A stretch of DNA of 64,000 nt from Emydura subglobosa (Eukaryota; Chordata; Testudines; Chelidae), in assembly GCA_007922225.1 (NCBI GenBank), contig ML680053.1, forward strand, positions 22,690,379-22,754,378, written 5' to 3'. Under the pieces are notes generated by a model. The model saw only the letters and a list, made by a program, of their open reading frames with translations. It was not told where the DNA came from and searched no databases. Position 1 is the first letter of the stretch. Each line of letters starts with the position of its first letter. Positions 1 through 11,836 of this stretch are shown here, piece by piece. The position numbers and the translations under genes are program-made.

Positions 1-268
1 TTTATTCAGTATCATACCAATACAAGCCTGAACCTTGTAAGTTCTAAGCAACCTCAGTTCCCATTGACTTGAGTAGGCAACTTGAAGGATCGGTCTCTAT
101 ACTCACAATCATGTTGCTTCAGTTCAGCAAGAAAGCAGCCTAAGATTATAGTGATCTGTCCCATTCATCGAGACATGGCTGGGCTCTTGCCCTAGTAACA
201 TGTAGCAGTTTTGTAATGATGCACAAGAGGATTTTTAAACAAATCAATGCAAAAGTACTTGTGCCTTC

Positions 269-1413
269 TGTGGCGCTGGCTGGACTAGAGGGGCCCTTGA
301 GGCATCTTCTGGAGCTCTGATTACTCCCTTCTAACCTAATCTTGCATTGGGGGTGTCATGCTGGCTGGATTGGGGGAGTATTTATTATATTATTTAACAT
401 CAGTATGTCAAAATCATAATAATTCATATGCGATATGTCGTGTTAGGTACTGTTAGAAAGGCTATAATGTGCTAAGTAAGTTGATAATGTTTATGTTCAT
501 GTGTTATATCAAACATATCTATAACTTGCATTACACATGTATCTGTATGTCAAATTGTGCTGTGTCTGGGCAACAACCCAGACAGGATGGCTGCAGCACT
601 TGCCTGCTTAATTGCTCATTAAGGTACAATGGGCCTAAGGGGAGAAGCCAGGGATGTACCTGATGTGTCACCAGGACTTATTCATGTGACTCTGGACTCC
701 ATCTTATTCCTGTAAATTTTCACAAGCAGCATGGCAAAGGCCAAGGACATAAAAGGCAGCTGCACCACATCCATTTTGTCTTCAGTCTTCAGTCACCAGT
801 CTTCAGCCTACCTCCGGATCATCTCATCTACAACTGAACTGAAGCTGTAAAACAAAGGACTGAGTTCCATCCAGGTACTGGATGTATACCAGAGGGACTA
901 TACAAGCCTGCAAACTCCACAATTCTATTATAAACCTGATATATATGGATTTACAAATCAATTGTATGTGTCTGATTGCTTTAATCCTTTAACATTTCTC
1001 TTATAGTTTTTCTTTATTTTCATAATAAACCTTTATTTTTATTTACTAAAAGATTGACTGGCAGTGTGGTATTTTGGGTAAGATCTAAACTTATATTGAT
1101 CTGGTACTGTGGCTGAACCTTGGGATCAGGAGAAACCTTTTTGGTAAAGAGCATAGAGTTTTAAATAACTGATCTCTTTACTGGACCTAGTGGCTGATTG
1201 GGAGCCGGAGACTGAAATGCAGTAAAGGGGGCTGTGTATATTTTTATTTTGGCTTCTTGACAACCAGTGTGGGGAATCAGAAGCACTGTTTGTGGCTGGT
1301 TGGGAAGTCTGACTTCAGTGTCACCCACCAGTGCTGGAGAATCTGTTCTCCTTTTGCAGTCTGCCCTGACCTTGGCATTTTCAGGTGGCTACCCTAGGCA
1401 CAGACGGGTCACA
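269..1413 (+). mobile_element. Solo LTR of a retroelement, 1145 bp
   Basis: The segment starts TGTGGCG and ends GGGTCACA, the TG...CA ends of an LTR. It is flanked by identical 5-bp duplications, CCTTC at 264-268 and at 1414-1418. A TATA-like CATAAAAGG lies at about 748-756 and a polyadenylation signal AATAAA at 1024-1029, in LTR order on the + strand. There is no internal retroviral sequence and no second LTR nearby, so this is a solo LTR left by recombination. A 5-bp duplication fits ERVL-class or Gypsy-type integrases. The family is not identified. Small reading frames within it are not genes. Confidence 0.8.
748..756 (+). promoter_or_regulatory. TATA-like box of the solo LTR
   Basis: CATAAAAGG lies mid-LTR about 270 bp before the AATAAA signal at 1024-1029, the expected U3/R order. 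Present activity is unknown. Confidence 0.45.
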
Positions 1414-1418
1414 CCTTC

Positions 1419-2559
1419 ATGGACACTGGTGATGAAAGGAAGCAAAGAAACATTTGCATAACATTTCCTGGTAGACTGGGGTTATGAACTCCTGTAGCAA
1501 ACATTGTTCTGAGTATAGATTTACATGTGCTTTAAGACACATGCACACACTGTTCAAAGTAAGAAAAAAATGTGAGCCAGGGAAACTTAAAATTCAGTTC
1601 TAAGATGTTCAGTAGGAACTGGATTACTTCAGGGATTGGTTACAGGCTAGGGAGTCTTTCCCCTCTAGATGAGTTCAAAGGCAACCAAAAACAATAGCAA
1701 CTGGAAGCTATTACAGTCTAATGTCTGTTTGAAATGTGTTTGTGGTCTCAGTCTTGATCAAAATGGAAAGCTATTTACAACATAAATCCATGATCATATC
1801 AGGGCAAAAGTGTTATGGAGAATGAGCTAGATATTTACCCGCAAAGACAACCCTTTAGGTCAGCATAAAGGCCTATCAGCAGAATTCTGCCCTCTGTGCC
1901 TGCACTTGATCTATGGGTAAACGAGGTTAGACTCCCAGTCTGTCAATCCAGTACGTTTAATTTCTTTTGTTGTACCAAAAAATCAATTGATTCCCATCCC
2001 AGTGCCCCCTCCCTTGCCTGAGAGACAGGCCTTTTTTTCTAGGTGGACTCTGCCTATCTTTCTGGGATTCAAATAGACTGAACATTTCATTAGCACAAAT
2101 ACATCTTTAAAAAAGAGTAAGTTTAATGAAAAAAAGATTTTAATCAAAGTTTTAAAATAAATGTAGAGTAGCACGTTCTACACATCCATCCAGTCCACCA
2201 CCTCCGTGAGACCTTCTGAATATTACCAATTTCAATGGTAGTTTTTGTAATGTAGAAATCTCTGTAGTAGAGATTTGCTTGTAATCTGTGGGTTTCATGG
2301 ACTCTGAACTGACTTCTTAGACAGGAATTTTAAAAAAACATAAACACGTTTATTAAACAGTTTTATTTGTACATAAAGTTTTAGTGCTATTGAGAGATAT
2401 CAGATTAACAGCTCTAGAGACACAAGTTTTTCACAGAATACGGAATAACTCCCACATCATAATAAAAGATTTTCATCATGGGTTGCAGGTTTCTCAAGAA
2501 GGGAAAATGTCATGAATAGCATGATTTTCCCATATGTCCATGACTTTTTTTCTGTGTCT
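1419..2559. other. Intronic sequence, nothing recognised
   Basis: AT-rich intronic DNA. I recognised no exon, RNA gene or repeat family. Short open frames are low-complexity by-products. Confidence 0.5.
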
Positions 2560-3070
2560 GTCACCCACCCTACTGTGGCGGCTTCTGCACTCCTCTGCTG
2601 TGGGGCTGGAGTCAGCTCCCCACTCCAGGCATTGCGACTTGGCACACCAGGTTGCATGCCACTCAGATTCACCCCACCAACCCCTGCATCATGATTGGGT
2701 GTAGGAGAGAGGGGCAGGCCAAACTTTAGCAAATGGCATTGCATGCTGGTGCATTGGGTCACAGTGCCACTCAAGTTTGGCCAACCTGACCTTTTCTCAT
2801 GATGGAGAGGTGGACAGTGTGTTGTCATCCCACACACCTGGTTACAACACTGGGAGCAGATTGCTTGGCCCAACTGTGTGGGATGCAGGAGTGCCACAGG
2901 AGTCACTACTGCTGGTTGAGTGCATGGTGGGTACTCTGCCCTCTTCACCTCTACACCAGGCCAAGGTTAAGGATCCAGTACCAGGGACAGAGGGTGCTGC
3001 TGATAGTGGTCTGTGCCCCCTCATCGCAGCAAGTGGAAGAGCATTATTAATAAAAAAAAAAAAAAAAAAA
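2560..3070 (+). repeat. GC-richer insert ending in poly(A), possible retrocopy
   Basis: About 490 bp clearly richer in GC than its surroundings runs into an uninterrupted run of 19 A at 3052-3070. That layout suggests a LINE-mobilised retrocopy or SINE-like insert on the + strand. I could not recognise a source gene, a tRNA-like head or clear target-site duplications. The 163-residue frame on the opposite strand (2457-2948) spills past the insert and resembles no known family. Identity and the left border are uncertain. Confidence 0.3.
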
Positions 3071-3719
3071 TCAGGGTGCAGTCATGATAAACTTAGTAAC
3101 ATGTGACTTTTACTAAATGTACTGTTACTGCTCCCTGATTTTTTATATAAAAAAAAATGATGTGACAAATCATCAGCCCTAGTCATTGATGGGTCAAATT
3201 CAGACATGTTGTGTCACCTACTATATCTCCTTTCCAATGCAGTTGTTTTCGTTACAGTACGTTTCCCAGTGTTTTGCTTGCAGTTATGTGTTTCAAGTAA
3301 TGGATCTTCTGCCACTTCCCTTGGGTGTTTGCTCTAGAACCCAATATCACCATCAGAACATTTTCCTTTGTATTCAAGTTAAATCATCCTTCTCTTAGTT
3401 TCATCCTATTTATCCCAATTGAATCCTATTGTGCAAACCTAAATTTCTTTCTATCCTTAATATTTAAATCCTTCAAATGTTTGTGAACTATCAAGTACTC
3501 TCTTCTTCATATCTCTTATGATCAGGGTTCAGGCTCACAGAAAGCAAATTTAATATTTATTTCCTGGAGTATTTTCTCTCTCTCTCGCATGCACACACAC
3601 TCACTTGCTTTTTTGAGTGTTTGTGCTATGAAACTTTTGATTTCACTTAATGTTTGGGGAATGGTAAAACAAGAGGATGATAACATCTAAAAGCAATTCA
3701 TTCAAAAATCAAAAAAAAA
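3071..3719. other. Intronic sequence with minor simple repeats
   Basis: AT-rich DNA with a short TC/CA simple tract near 3575-3605. No gene recognised. Confidence 0.5.
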
Positions 3720-4140
3720 AATTGTGATCCCCCCAGCCTTTTCCCAACACTGATTATAATAATTACATTCCTTATTTACTTTCTCCACATCATTTATGAT
3801 TTTATAAACCTCTATCATATCCCTCCCCTTTGTTGTCTCTTTTCTAAGCTGAAAATTCCCAGTCTTATTAGTCTTTCCTCATATGGAAGCTTTTCCATAC
3901 CCCTAATCATTTTTGTTGCCCTTTTCTGTACCATTTCCAATTCCAATATATCTTTTTTAAGATGAAGTGACCAGATCTGCACACAGTATTCAAGGTGTGG
4001 GGATACCATAGATTTATAAAGAGGCAATATGATATTTTCTGTCATATTTTCTATCCTTTTCCTAAAGATTCCTAACTTTCTGTTAGCTTTTTTGATTGCT
4101 GCTGATTTATTATTCATTAACTGCTGCCTTTTATTCATCT
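3720..4140 (-). mobile_element. Old CR1 LINE fragment (end of reverse-transcriptase ORF)
   Basis: The minus strand of 3815-4138 translates to the C-terminal part of CR1 ORF2. It contains [10 protein letters not shown], then [20 protein letters not shown] and GIFSLEKR, a block shared by the other CR1 copies in this window. The copy is 5'-truncated, and its 3' end has decayed into the flank near 3720. Its wording (RKRIENMTENIILPLYKSMV) matches the older CR1 subfamily also seen at 24.2 and 45.6 kb, not the young copies at 34.7 and 52.4 kb. Confidence 0.85.
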
Positions 4141-5340
4141 TTCTCCCTATTCTGTAGATTTTTTTACCTCAATCTTTGTTCCATAATTTACTCTTAACTT
4201 AGGTTTATTGCTCTGTAATTGGTGTTTTTTTTAAATCAGTACTACATTTCCTGTTCTGTATTTTCTTTCCTATAGGTATAATTTTCAAACTGTTTAGTAG
4301 GTGTCACTTTTGATCCTTTGGTTTAATTCCTTTTTCATTTATTAACCTACTTTTTATCATTTGCTATATCTATAAAAGCCCTTTTAATCCTCTTTAACCT
4401 TTTTAGAGCTCATTAACCCATTCAGCTTTCTTTTCCTGCTGTTCTCTATTATCCGCAGGTTCTGTTCTTGTTGAGATTCTTCTTCAGTTGTTGTTTGTTT
4501 GTTTCTCAACCTCAAATATTTAAACAAACGCTTGTGAATTTACAGTGGCTGCTTTATTCTTTGCATTCTTCCTTCTCGGAATAATTATAGGCATATCATC
4601 TTCTAGGATTCTCAAGCCTTTTTCCTTACACGTTTTAAAATACTTCCTCCCATGGCACCTTAACCATCAAGGTAGATTATTTAATCTTTCTTTCTTGATC
4701 TGTAACACTGTACCAACTCCTGCATTCTGTAAACATATTTTTTATTTCATGGAGTACCTCTTATTTTCACATTCTCAGTCAGTTCCTGAAACATAACCGC
4801 AGAGGACCCTAGATACAGCAGAACCTATTTGGACTGAGGTACATTCCATTGCTGATAATATAATAAACAGCTACAAATCTTATTCCAGCCTCAAAGAGAT
4901 TAATGTTGTATGAAAGTAGCTGCTGGTAGTTTAATATATGCACCTACACTTCTATGAATTGTTTAAAGGTTAAGGAGTCTACTGTGAATAGGAGCAATTG
5001 AGATTCTCAGACATCGAGAACATGCAGGTTTAGTGAACTTCTTTAGACCGATCTTTCATTTCTTGAAAGACTCGTTTATCTTCTACTGTTGTGAAGATAG
5101 CCTTCACTGTATAAATGATTCTACGACTGTCTGGTTGAGTCCACATCCAGACAGTTTGCAACAGTAACACCCACAGAGGTGTGAACTTCCTGCCTTCATC
5201 TTAATTAAGTCTAAATCTCCCAGAAGCCTAAACATATGATCATTTAAATGCTATATTTAGCAAGTTGTCCAACGCTTGAGCCATTGAAACTTAATTATAA
5301 AACATTTTATGTTCTTATTGTACACTCTAAGGTAAACTGG
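4141..5340. other. T-rich intronic sequence
   Basis: Strongly T-rich to about 4800. It may hold further, unrecognisable antisense CR1 sequence continuous with the fragment at 3720-4140, but I cannot align it. No gene. Confidence 0.4.
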
Positions 5341-5354
5341 TCTGACTATAAAAA

Positions 5355-5450
5355 ATCGTGTGTGTGTGTGTATCTATATATACATAGTAATTTAAAAGGA
5401 GTTTTTAAATTACTGTGTCTGTGTGTATGTATATAGATATATAGTACTCT
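5355..5450. repeat. TG/TA simple repeat with a 12-bp hairpin
   Basis: TG- and TATA-rich low-complexity DNA. At 5386-5414 AGTAATTTAAAA and TTTTAAATTACT form a perfect 12-bp stem around a 5-base loop, and similar TG/TATA stretches lie on both sides of it. Confidence 0.6.
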
Positions 5451-6127
5451 TTTTATATTACTGTATGCTGTGAATGGTTTTTAAATGAGCTACTGATGGT
5501 GCTGAAGGTGTACTTATAGATTTATGGTAGTTGATTTATCAGATTTATCTTCATTTGCATAGTTTACAAAGAGAGCTGACAGAATAGGCGGTGTCAATCT
5601 TCTCAGTGGCACAAGTCAGCTGCCATGAAGCCATTCACTTAGTGCCCTCTGTGTCCTCCATAGAGATTTTCTTATGCATATTGTGTATACACTTATAATT
5701 AAAGATTTAATGAAAATAACATGCATATTGTGTGGTATGTATGTGTGTATATATACATACTCACAAAATCTCTAAAAAAACACTTGTACAGAAGATTATG
5801 CTACACTTGGCTTCCTCATGTCTCTCCAGCATGTGCTCCATCTCCTTCATCTCCTGGAGATTATCATTAAACCCCAGTAGTTACTGGGCAGAAGAAACAA
5901 CGTGGGCACAATAAAGAGACAGCATTGTGGATAGGTGGCCCTAAATGCAGGCTCACGTTACTCAACAGTAATTAACAAGTCTATCATCATTCAAGACCTG
6001 ATGACAGATTAAACTCCCAACCTGGCATATAGCACTAAAAACTGATTGGTGTATTATGCTGGATTTGTGATGGCGCAGCTCAGACCAGCTGGAAGCAGAC
6101 TAAAGGATGCAGTAGCTAAACTCCTTG
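5451..6127. other. Intronic sequence, nothing recognised
   Basis: AT-rich with small TG/TA-rich patches near 5735-5760. No gene or repeat family identified. Confidence 0.4.
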
Positions 6128-6549
6128 TGTCATGGACCAGGGTGTGGCTGATCAGGCCTAGTGGTCATAGCAGTGGAAGTTATGCCTACTGGTTAGAGCC
6201 AGAGTCAGCGGTCTGGAACAGTGCCTCGTGTCAGAGCCAGAGTCAGGAACCAGAGCCAAGAGTCAGAGTTGGAGTCAGGCACAAAGCAGGAGAGCAGGGC
6301 TGGACTGGAGCAGGGCAGAAGTAAGGCAGAGACCGGAATGATTGCAGCTGTGGGAATCAGCATGGTGAGCCAATGACCTGCCACTGCTGCTAAGTATAGT
6401 TGCAGACATGTAGGCTCCTTGCAGTCAATTGACTGGCTGGCCAAACAGGTGATTCAGCCATAGCCCAGCTGAGCTCATTAACTGGCTGGAGGGCTGAGTT
6501 GGCTAGTCCCAGGCTCAGCTCGAAGGAACTCAGTCCCGTGTTCCTGACA
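6128..6549. mobile_element. Candidate short solo LTR, about 420 bp
   Basis: A GC-richer block begins TGTCATGG and ends CCTGACA, so its ends are the inverted repeat TGTCA/TGACA. It is flanked by CCTTG (6123-6127) and TCTTG (6550-6554), a 5-bp duplication with one mismatch. Short imperfect tandem units around AGCCAGAGTCAG occupy 6195-6290. The features fit a small LTR, perhaps Gypsy-type, but no polyadenylation signal or internal region is seen. A different non-autonomous repeat is possible. Confidence 0.5.
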
Positions 6550-6599
6550 TCTTGCATCTGACTTCAGATCCAAAAGAGGCCAGCACTCAACAAGAGACT

Positions 6600-7673
6600 C
6601 ATTCAAGTGTGCCCATGTTATCTGCAAATCCTGGCACAAAAGCCAATACAGAAATTCTCGTGCTATGTAGAATTTCTGCAGAAGCCAACTGAACTTCCTC
6701 ACCTCCTACTGGAATCTCCTACATTCATAGTTGCGGGGGACTTTAACTACCTGGATGATACTCTTCAGCACACAGTCCAAGATTATGATAGCTTCCAAGA
6801 GGTCTTTGAACCAATTTACACAGCCAGAAATACTCTGGACCCCAAATTTTGGACATGGAAATTGGAAATGTTAGTAAATACAGTCATCACCTGCTTTAGG
6901 TGCTTACATTTGTCTGCCATGTAGTAAGCCAACCATGGTCGTCCATCTTTGGAGACTTATGAACCTTGGATACACAGATTTTTTGGGGTCAGAAGGGACC
7001 ATTATGATCATACATCCTGGCCTCCTGCACTACCCAGGACATAGAACTTCACACAGTGTGTGATTCCTGCATCTAGCCCAAATAACTAGTGATGGAAGTG
7101 GATGAACTAGGTAAAATGTATGAGCCCCATGGGCTTCCAAGCATTCCTGAAGGGGCATGACACCTACCTACTAGACCAGTATAGTAATGACTTGGTAAAA
7201 TACTACAATCATCTGTTTTCCACAGCTGCTATTGTGCTGGCTCTAAGGCACCCACATAGTAGCAACCTATATGGGCCACCTTGGTTTAGTGATAATCAGA
7301 CAGATGAAGGGGGAGGAGATTAGAGTGCTACAGAGAAGATTGGCTCTAAATCTCATTGACACCAGAACATGAGTTTGTACAGTCCTACACTCCACTGGTG
7401 AGGGATGCTAAGAAATCTTGTACTCTGCCACTGCATCTGTGCAGTCTTAACTAGTGGAAATCTCCTGGATGGAGATTTAGCGAACCAATCCAGATTACCT
7501 TGCATCTAGTTGCAGAATCTGTGACCTCCCGCTGTGAAGAGACTCTTAAACTGGAGAGCGTTATAAAGAAGATGTGTTGTATTGACAGAATCAAATTGGA
7601 CTTGCAACATTCATATCAATTACATCCCAATATGGGAAAGCAATGGAATTCTACACTAAACTCTTGCTATGAT
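6600..7673 (+). mobile_element. Decayed L2-like LINE fragment (endonuclease to linker)
   Basis: The + strand near 6721 translates to TFIVAGDFNYLDDTLQ followed by a block ending ARNTLD. This resembles the GDFN motif and the HTLDLVF-like motif of an L2-clade endonuclease domain. Further on, PPWFSDNQ at about 7270 and DRIKLDLQHSYQLHP at about 7590 resemble the L2 linker before the reverse transcriptase. Frames shift and stops are frequent. An antisense CR1 tail splits the fragment at 6986-7093 and a hAT element abuts its right end. The clade is inferred from motif pattern only. Confidence 0.55.
6986..7093 (-). mobile_element. CR1 3'-end fragment
   Basis: Antisense match to the CR1 3' tail found elsewhere here. 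GGTCAGAAGGGACCATTATG is also seen at 26.19 kb, and the sequence then runs through the conserved ACATAGAACTTCAC stretch. It interrupts the L2-like fragment, so it is a later insertion. Confidence 0.7.
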
Positions 7674-8408
7674 TAGAGCTGAGCAAAAATGGGAATTTCC
7701 ATCCTGTGGGAAACGCCAATATTTCAACATCTGTTTTCATACCAAATTGGGACAAAAAGCTGGAATGTTGACACTTTTCACAGAACAAATAGTTCCAAAC
7801 CATTTTGATTTATAAATGATTAAACATTTTTTTTAATCAAACCAAAACAGTTTAACATTCCTGAATCAGAATGTTTTAATTTAGTTAGTAAAACTGACCC
7901 AAAATAATTCATTTTGAGTCACTTCAACATTAAACTGTACTTTCATATTGTGGGTTATTGACACATGGAAGTTGCAGTTCGGCTTGCCTGATGCCCCATT
8001 CCCCCCTAGGCTCCCTAACTGGATTACATTTCCCATGATATACCCACAGCTATAGGACTCCCATAATTCACCTGACCATTGGTCAGAGAACAGATTCTGG
8101 GGCATCATAGGAAATGAGGTCCAGCCAGGGATTCTACTTATAGAAGAGAATGGAGGTCCAAAATACAATTTATGAGGCAGTGCACCAAAATAGAAAATGC
8201 AGTTTAATGTTGAACTGACCTGTAACAAAACTTTTTGGATCATTCAACAAACTGAAATATTTTAATTCAGGCCAAAGCCACTTGAAACAAATATTTTTTA
8301 TCTCTGATGGAAGATCAAAAAATGTTGGCAAAATCAAAATTTTCCCAAACAAAACTTCTATTTTGTGAAAACTATATCTTCTGATAGAAAAATTCCTGAC
8401 CAGCTCTA
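7674..8408. mobile_element. Non-autonomous hAT element with internal palindromes
   Basis: The element starts TAGAGCTGAGCA, and its right end read on the opposite strand starts TAGAGCTGGTCA, giving terminal inverted repeats. The flanks are GCTATGAT (7666-7673) and GCTGTGAT (8409-8416), an 8-bp duplication with one mismatch, diagnostic of hAT transposition. The interior is itself inverted: a CTTCAACATTAAACTGTAC-like stretch near 7922-7940 recurs in reverse near 8200-8218, and flanking blocks match too. No transposase sequence is visible. The two reading frames on the minus strand are products of the palindrome. Confidence 0.8.
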
Positions 8409-8416
8409 GCTGTGAT

Positions 8417-9510
8417 TCAGTAAGCAAAGATAAACATCTACTCAGTTTTTGGCACACTGGTAATCTATTATGCCATTCCTGTCTTTGTAGCTATAGTACA
8501 GCATCCATATATACAATTATCTGCTGCCATGTTCCTAGAGGCTCCAGTCTAGTAAAGCATGTTACATTTAAAATTAGTCATGTGTAAATATTTCCACTGA
8601 AATAAATTGGTTACAACTATGCATGTGCTTTGTTGAATCAGGACCATAGTGGGGTTACTTTTCTGATTATACTCATGTTATAGTGTCTAATATAGATACT
8701 TGAAGCTTTTACATTATTCTGGTGATGCTTATATTGAAAAGAAAAATATTAACTCCCAATTAATATTTTTCCAGATGTTGCATCTAATTTTCACTTTTTT
8801 GTTTTTGGCACTTGGACGCTTATTAGAATGATAGGCCCAAAGAGGAGAAAATTATGTCAGTAGGTAATGTTCTCTTCAGTTGGACAAGAAACAGATGAAA
8901 AAATCCACCTAGGTTAAATTTCATTAATTCTAATAATATTTCTCATGTTAAATGTAAATCTTTTAATATGTAAAACCATTAGGTTCAGAACAAATTCAGA
9001 ACCTAATGTTTTGCATATTTGCATATATAACTAGATTTATACCACTTTACGTGGGTGCTGTTTTGGCTGGTACATTATCACATGTCTTGTTACCAGTTAG
9101 ATATTTTAAAATATACATGTGGTAGACATCAAAAGAGGAGAATGATTTGAGAAATGAAAGGGAAAAAATAATATTCTCTGATAATCTTTTCACATTATAA
9201 TTCTGACAGCTACTCCCACTGCAGTCTGTTACTTTTTCTTGAATAAAGAGAGTCAGAGAAATCATTAAAAATAGTACATAGTGTAACTAGAAACATCCAT
9301 CAGCACTGTAAAACAAAAAATGTCCAATATATCAGAAATCTTTGAATGGATAAATTTTACACAGAATACCGGTGGCTTAAGTTGAAATCCAACTCTGCCT
9401 CCACATAGTCTGGCCTATTAACCATTAAAACACAAATTCTAAGCATCCCACACATCGACCTATCAAGACAGACAGAAAAAGATAAATATGTCAGCCAGCT
9501 GGAAAACTCA
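8417..9510. other. Intronic sequence, nothing recognised
   Basis: AT-rich DNA without recognisable genes or repeats. Confidence 0.5.
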
Positions 9511-9580
9511 TTGGATCTGATTCTGTTCTCATTTACACTGGAGTCAATAGAGTTACTTCAATGGAAACTGGCATTCCATA
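9511..9580. repeat. Short palindromic element, dispersed family A
   Basis: Carries the family hallmarks GGATCTGATTCTG, TTTACACTGGAGTCAAT and a weak inverted partner. About fifteen similar units occur in the window. It looks like a very old, short inverted-repeat transposon. Confidence 0.45.
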
Positions 9581-9983
9581 AGTGAATTCAGAAACCGGCA
9601 CATTGTCTTGCATGCTCACGGTCACTTTTGATCCTAGCTTTCCACCTGTGACTGGATTAGTGAGCCAGGTATGCACTTAGGCAAATTTAATCCCCATCTT
9701 GATCACACAAAACCAAGTGATAGTCTAGTTACTAGTCCTTCGTAAAGACAGAGATATATTTATCACAACTATAAGCCAGATGGCAGGGTTTTTTTTCTCA
9801 GAATACAAAGAGAAAAGTCTGAAATGTTTTTCATTTTATACATAATACACATGACAGCACTACAAAAAAAATTCCACAAATTTGGCAGCATTTTAGGTAT
9901 GGTGAGGCCATCTGTATCAAAAGTCTTAAAATCTTAATCTTGGTAATTACTTGATTCCCTGATTACTCACATTTTGCAAAAGA
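9581..9983. other. Intronic sequence, nothing recognised
   Basis: AT-rich, with short homopolymer runs only. Confidence 0.45.
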
Positions 9984-10706
9984 TCATAGAATATTAGAGT
10001 TGGAAGAGACCTCAGGAGGTCATCTAGTCCAACACCCTGCTCAAAGCAGGACTAACCTCAGCTAAATCATTCCAGTCAAGGCTTTGTCAAGCCGCATCTT
10101 AAAAACCTCTAAAGATGGAGATTCCACCACCTCCCTAGGTAACCCATTCCACAGCTTCACCACCCTCCTAGTGAAAAACTTTTTCCTAATGTCCAACCTA
10201 GACCTCCTCCGCTACAACTTGACATCATTGCTCCTTGTTCTGTCATCTACTACCATTGAAAACAGCCTAGCTCCGTCCTCCTGGAACCCCCTTTCAGATA
10301 GCTGAAGGCTGCTATCAAATCCCCCCTCATTCTTCTCTTTTGCAAACTAAACAAGCCTGGTTCACTCAACCTCTCCTCATTAGTCATGTGCTCCAGTCCC
10401 CTAATCATTTTTGTTTCCCTCGGCTGGACTCTCTCCAACTTGTCCACATCCTTTCTGTAGTGGGAGGCCCAAAACTGTACATAATACTCCAAATGTGGCT
10501 TCACCAATGCCGAATAGAGGGGAATAATCACTTCCCGCGTTCTGCTGGCAATGCTTCTACTAATGCAGCCCAATATGCTATTAGCCTTCTTGGCAACCAG
10601 GGCACACTGCTGACTCATATCCAGCTTCTTATCCACTGTAACCCCCAGGTCCTTTTCTGCAGAACTGCTGCCTAGCCCGTCGGTCCCCAGTCTGTAGCTG
10701 TGCATG
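9984..10706 (-). mobile_element. Young CR1 LINE, 5'-truncated 3' end
   Basis: Antisense CR1. The 3' tail is at the left (ATCATAGAATATTAGAGTTG, then CATCTAGTCCAACACCCTGC). The minus strand of 10250-10705 encodes the C-terminal end of ORF2 in one open frame: [30 protein letters not shown] and [12 protein letters not shown]. Its wording matches the young CR1 at 34.7 kb closely, so the insertion is relatively recent. The break at 10706 is an ordinary CR1 5' truncation. Confidence 0.93.
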
Positions 10707-11836
10707 AATCAGAGAGAACCTAAAAGTAAACTATTTTTTACATAATTTATTTACTACATTTTCAGTGTTACCAGAGCCATTGCAAAAATAACTTGTATAG
10801 TTTTGTAGCAGGTGTCTCTGTGTATGCTAATGCAGGCACATGATTGCTTCAGCCAATCAGAGAAGGGTAAATCTAAAAGAAACATATTATCCCCCTTGTA
10901 TTACAAAAATCAGAACAGGTCCAAATCACCTCCTTTTCATTCTGAGGTATCTGATACCTTCATTTGTCCTTTCCAGAGTACAGCCATGCCTACTCTGCAC
11001 AAATTTAGGAGCCAGTCCTCAAGTTGCTCTGCATAGGTGAATACCTGAACCCACATGGAGATCTGTTGATGACTTCAGCTCTTGAAAGGGTAGAGCTTAC
11101 ATTACAGTGATATAAGTGGACCAGGCCTTTTCATTGTACTTTCCATACCTTGCAAAACTGAAGTTCTTTTAGATATAGCAGAAATATTCCTGGGATGTTA
11201 ATTTCAATAAGTAAATATTAAAAACAGAAATTAAAGGTCAAATTCCACAGCCACTCCATGAAGAGAATTCCTATTTATTTCAGTACATGGAGTGGTTACA
11301 GAAGTAAACCCAAGTCTTTAAACAACCAGGATATTTGTTAGTGAAATTAGCTACTAGGCATGTGCAATAACTGATTTCTATAATGTATTTTGTGACAACT
11401 CTCTTTTACCATTCACCTTGATGGGTCTTAACATTGTCATAAAGTTTCCAAGACAAATGTCAGTACAAACTTGAGGAGATGACATTACAATGTCAAAATA
11501 TGAAACGAACAGATATCAGAGCAAGTCTCCAGAGACAGCTTTCTCATGTTGAAAAGAAACAAAACAATATCATCACAAGCTCTTTACCGTTAATTTAGAA
11601 GCAAAAATGGAGTTGAGCAAAATCAGATCTTTGAAATAATGGTAAGGTTTAGACATTGATCTAGCAGTCATGGTGTGAAATCACAAGATAAGGCTTAATT
11701 ATGGCACTTAAACCTTATCCTGAAGTGTCTAGGCATAAACTGCATATGGTACAGAATATAAGAACTGTTTTATACAAAATGTTCATTGATGGGTGTAGTT
11801 GTTATTATTTTCTGATGCTGAAACATCAAGACCTCA
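10707..11836. other. Intronic sequence, nothing recognised
   Basis: AT-rich. Two overlapping short + frames near 10812-11040 show no family resemblance and no splice context. Confidence 0.5.

Noticed and set aside
1983..2174. Short minus-strand frame followed by AT-rich DNA
   Set aside because: Low-complexity translation with no exon signals.
2457..2948. 163-residue minus-strand open frame
   Set aside because: It lies mostly in a GC-rich, poly(A)-ended block, has no recognisable domain, and is open in several frames at once; chance openness is more likely than a gene.
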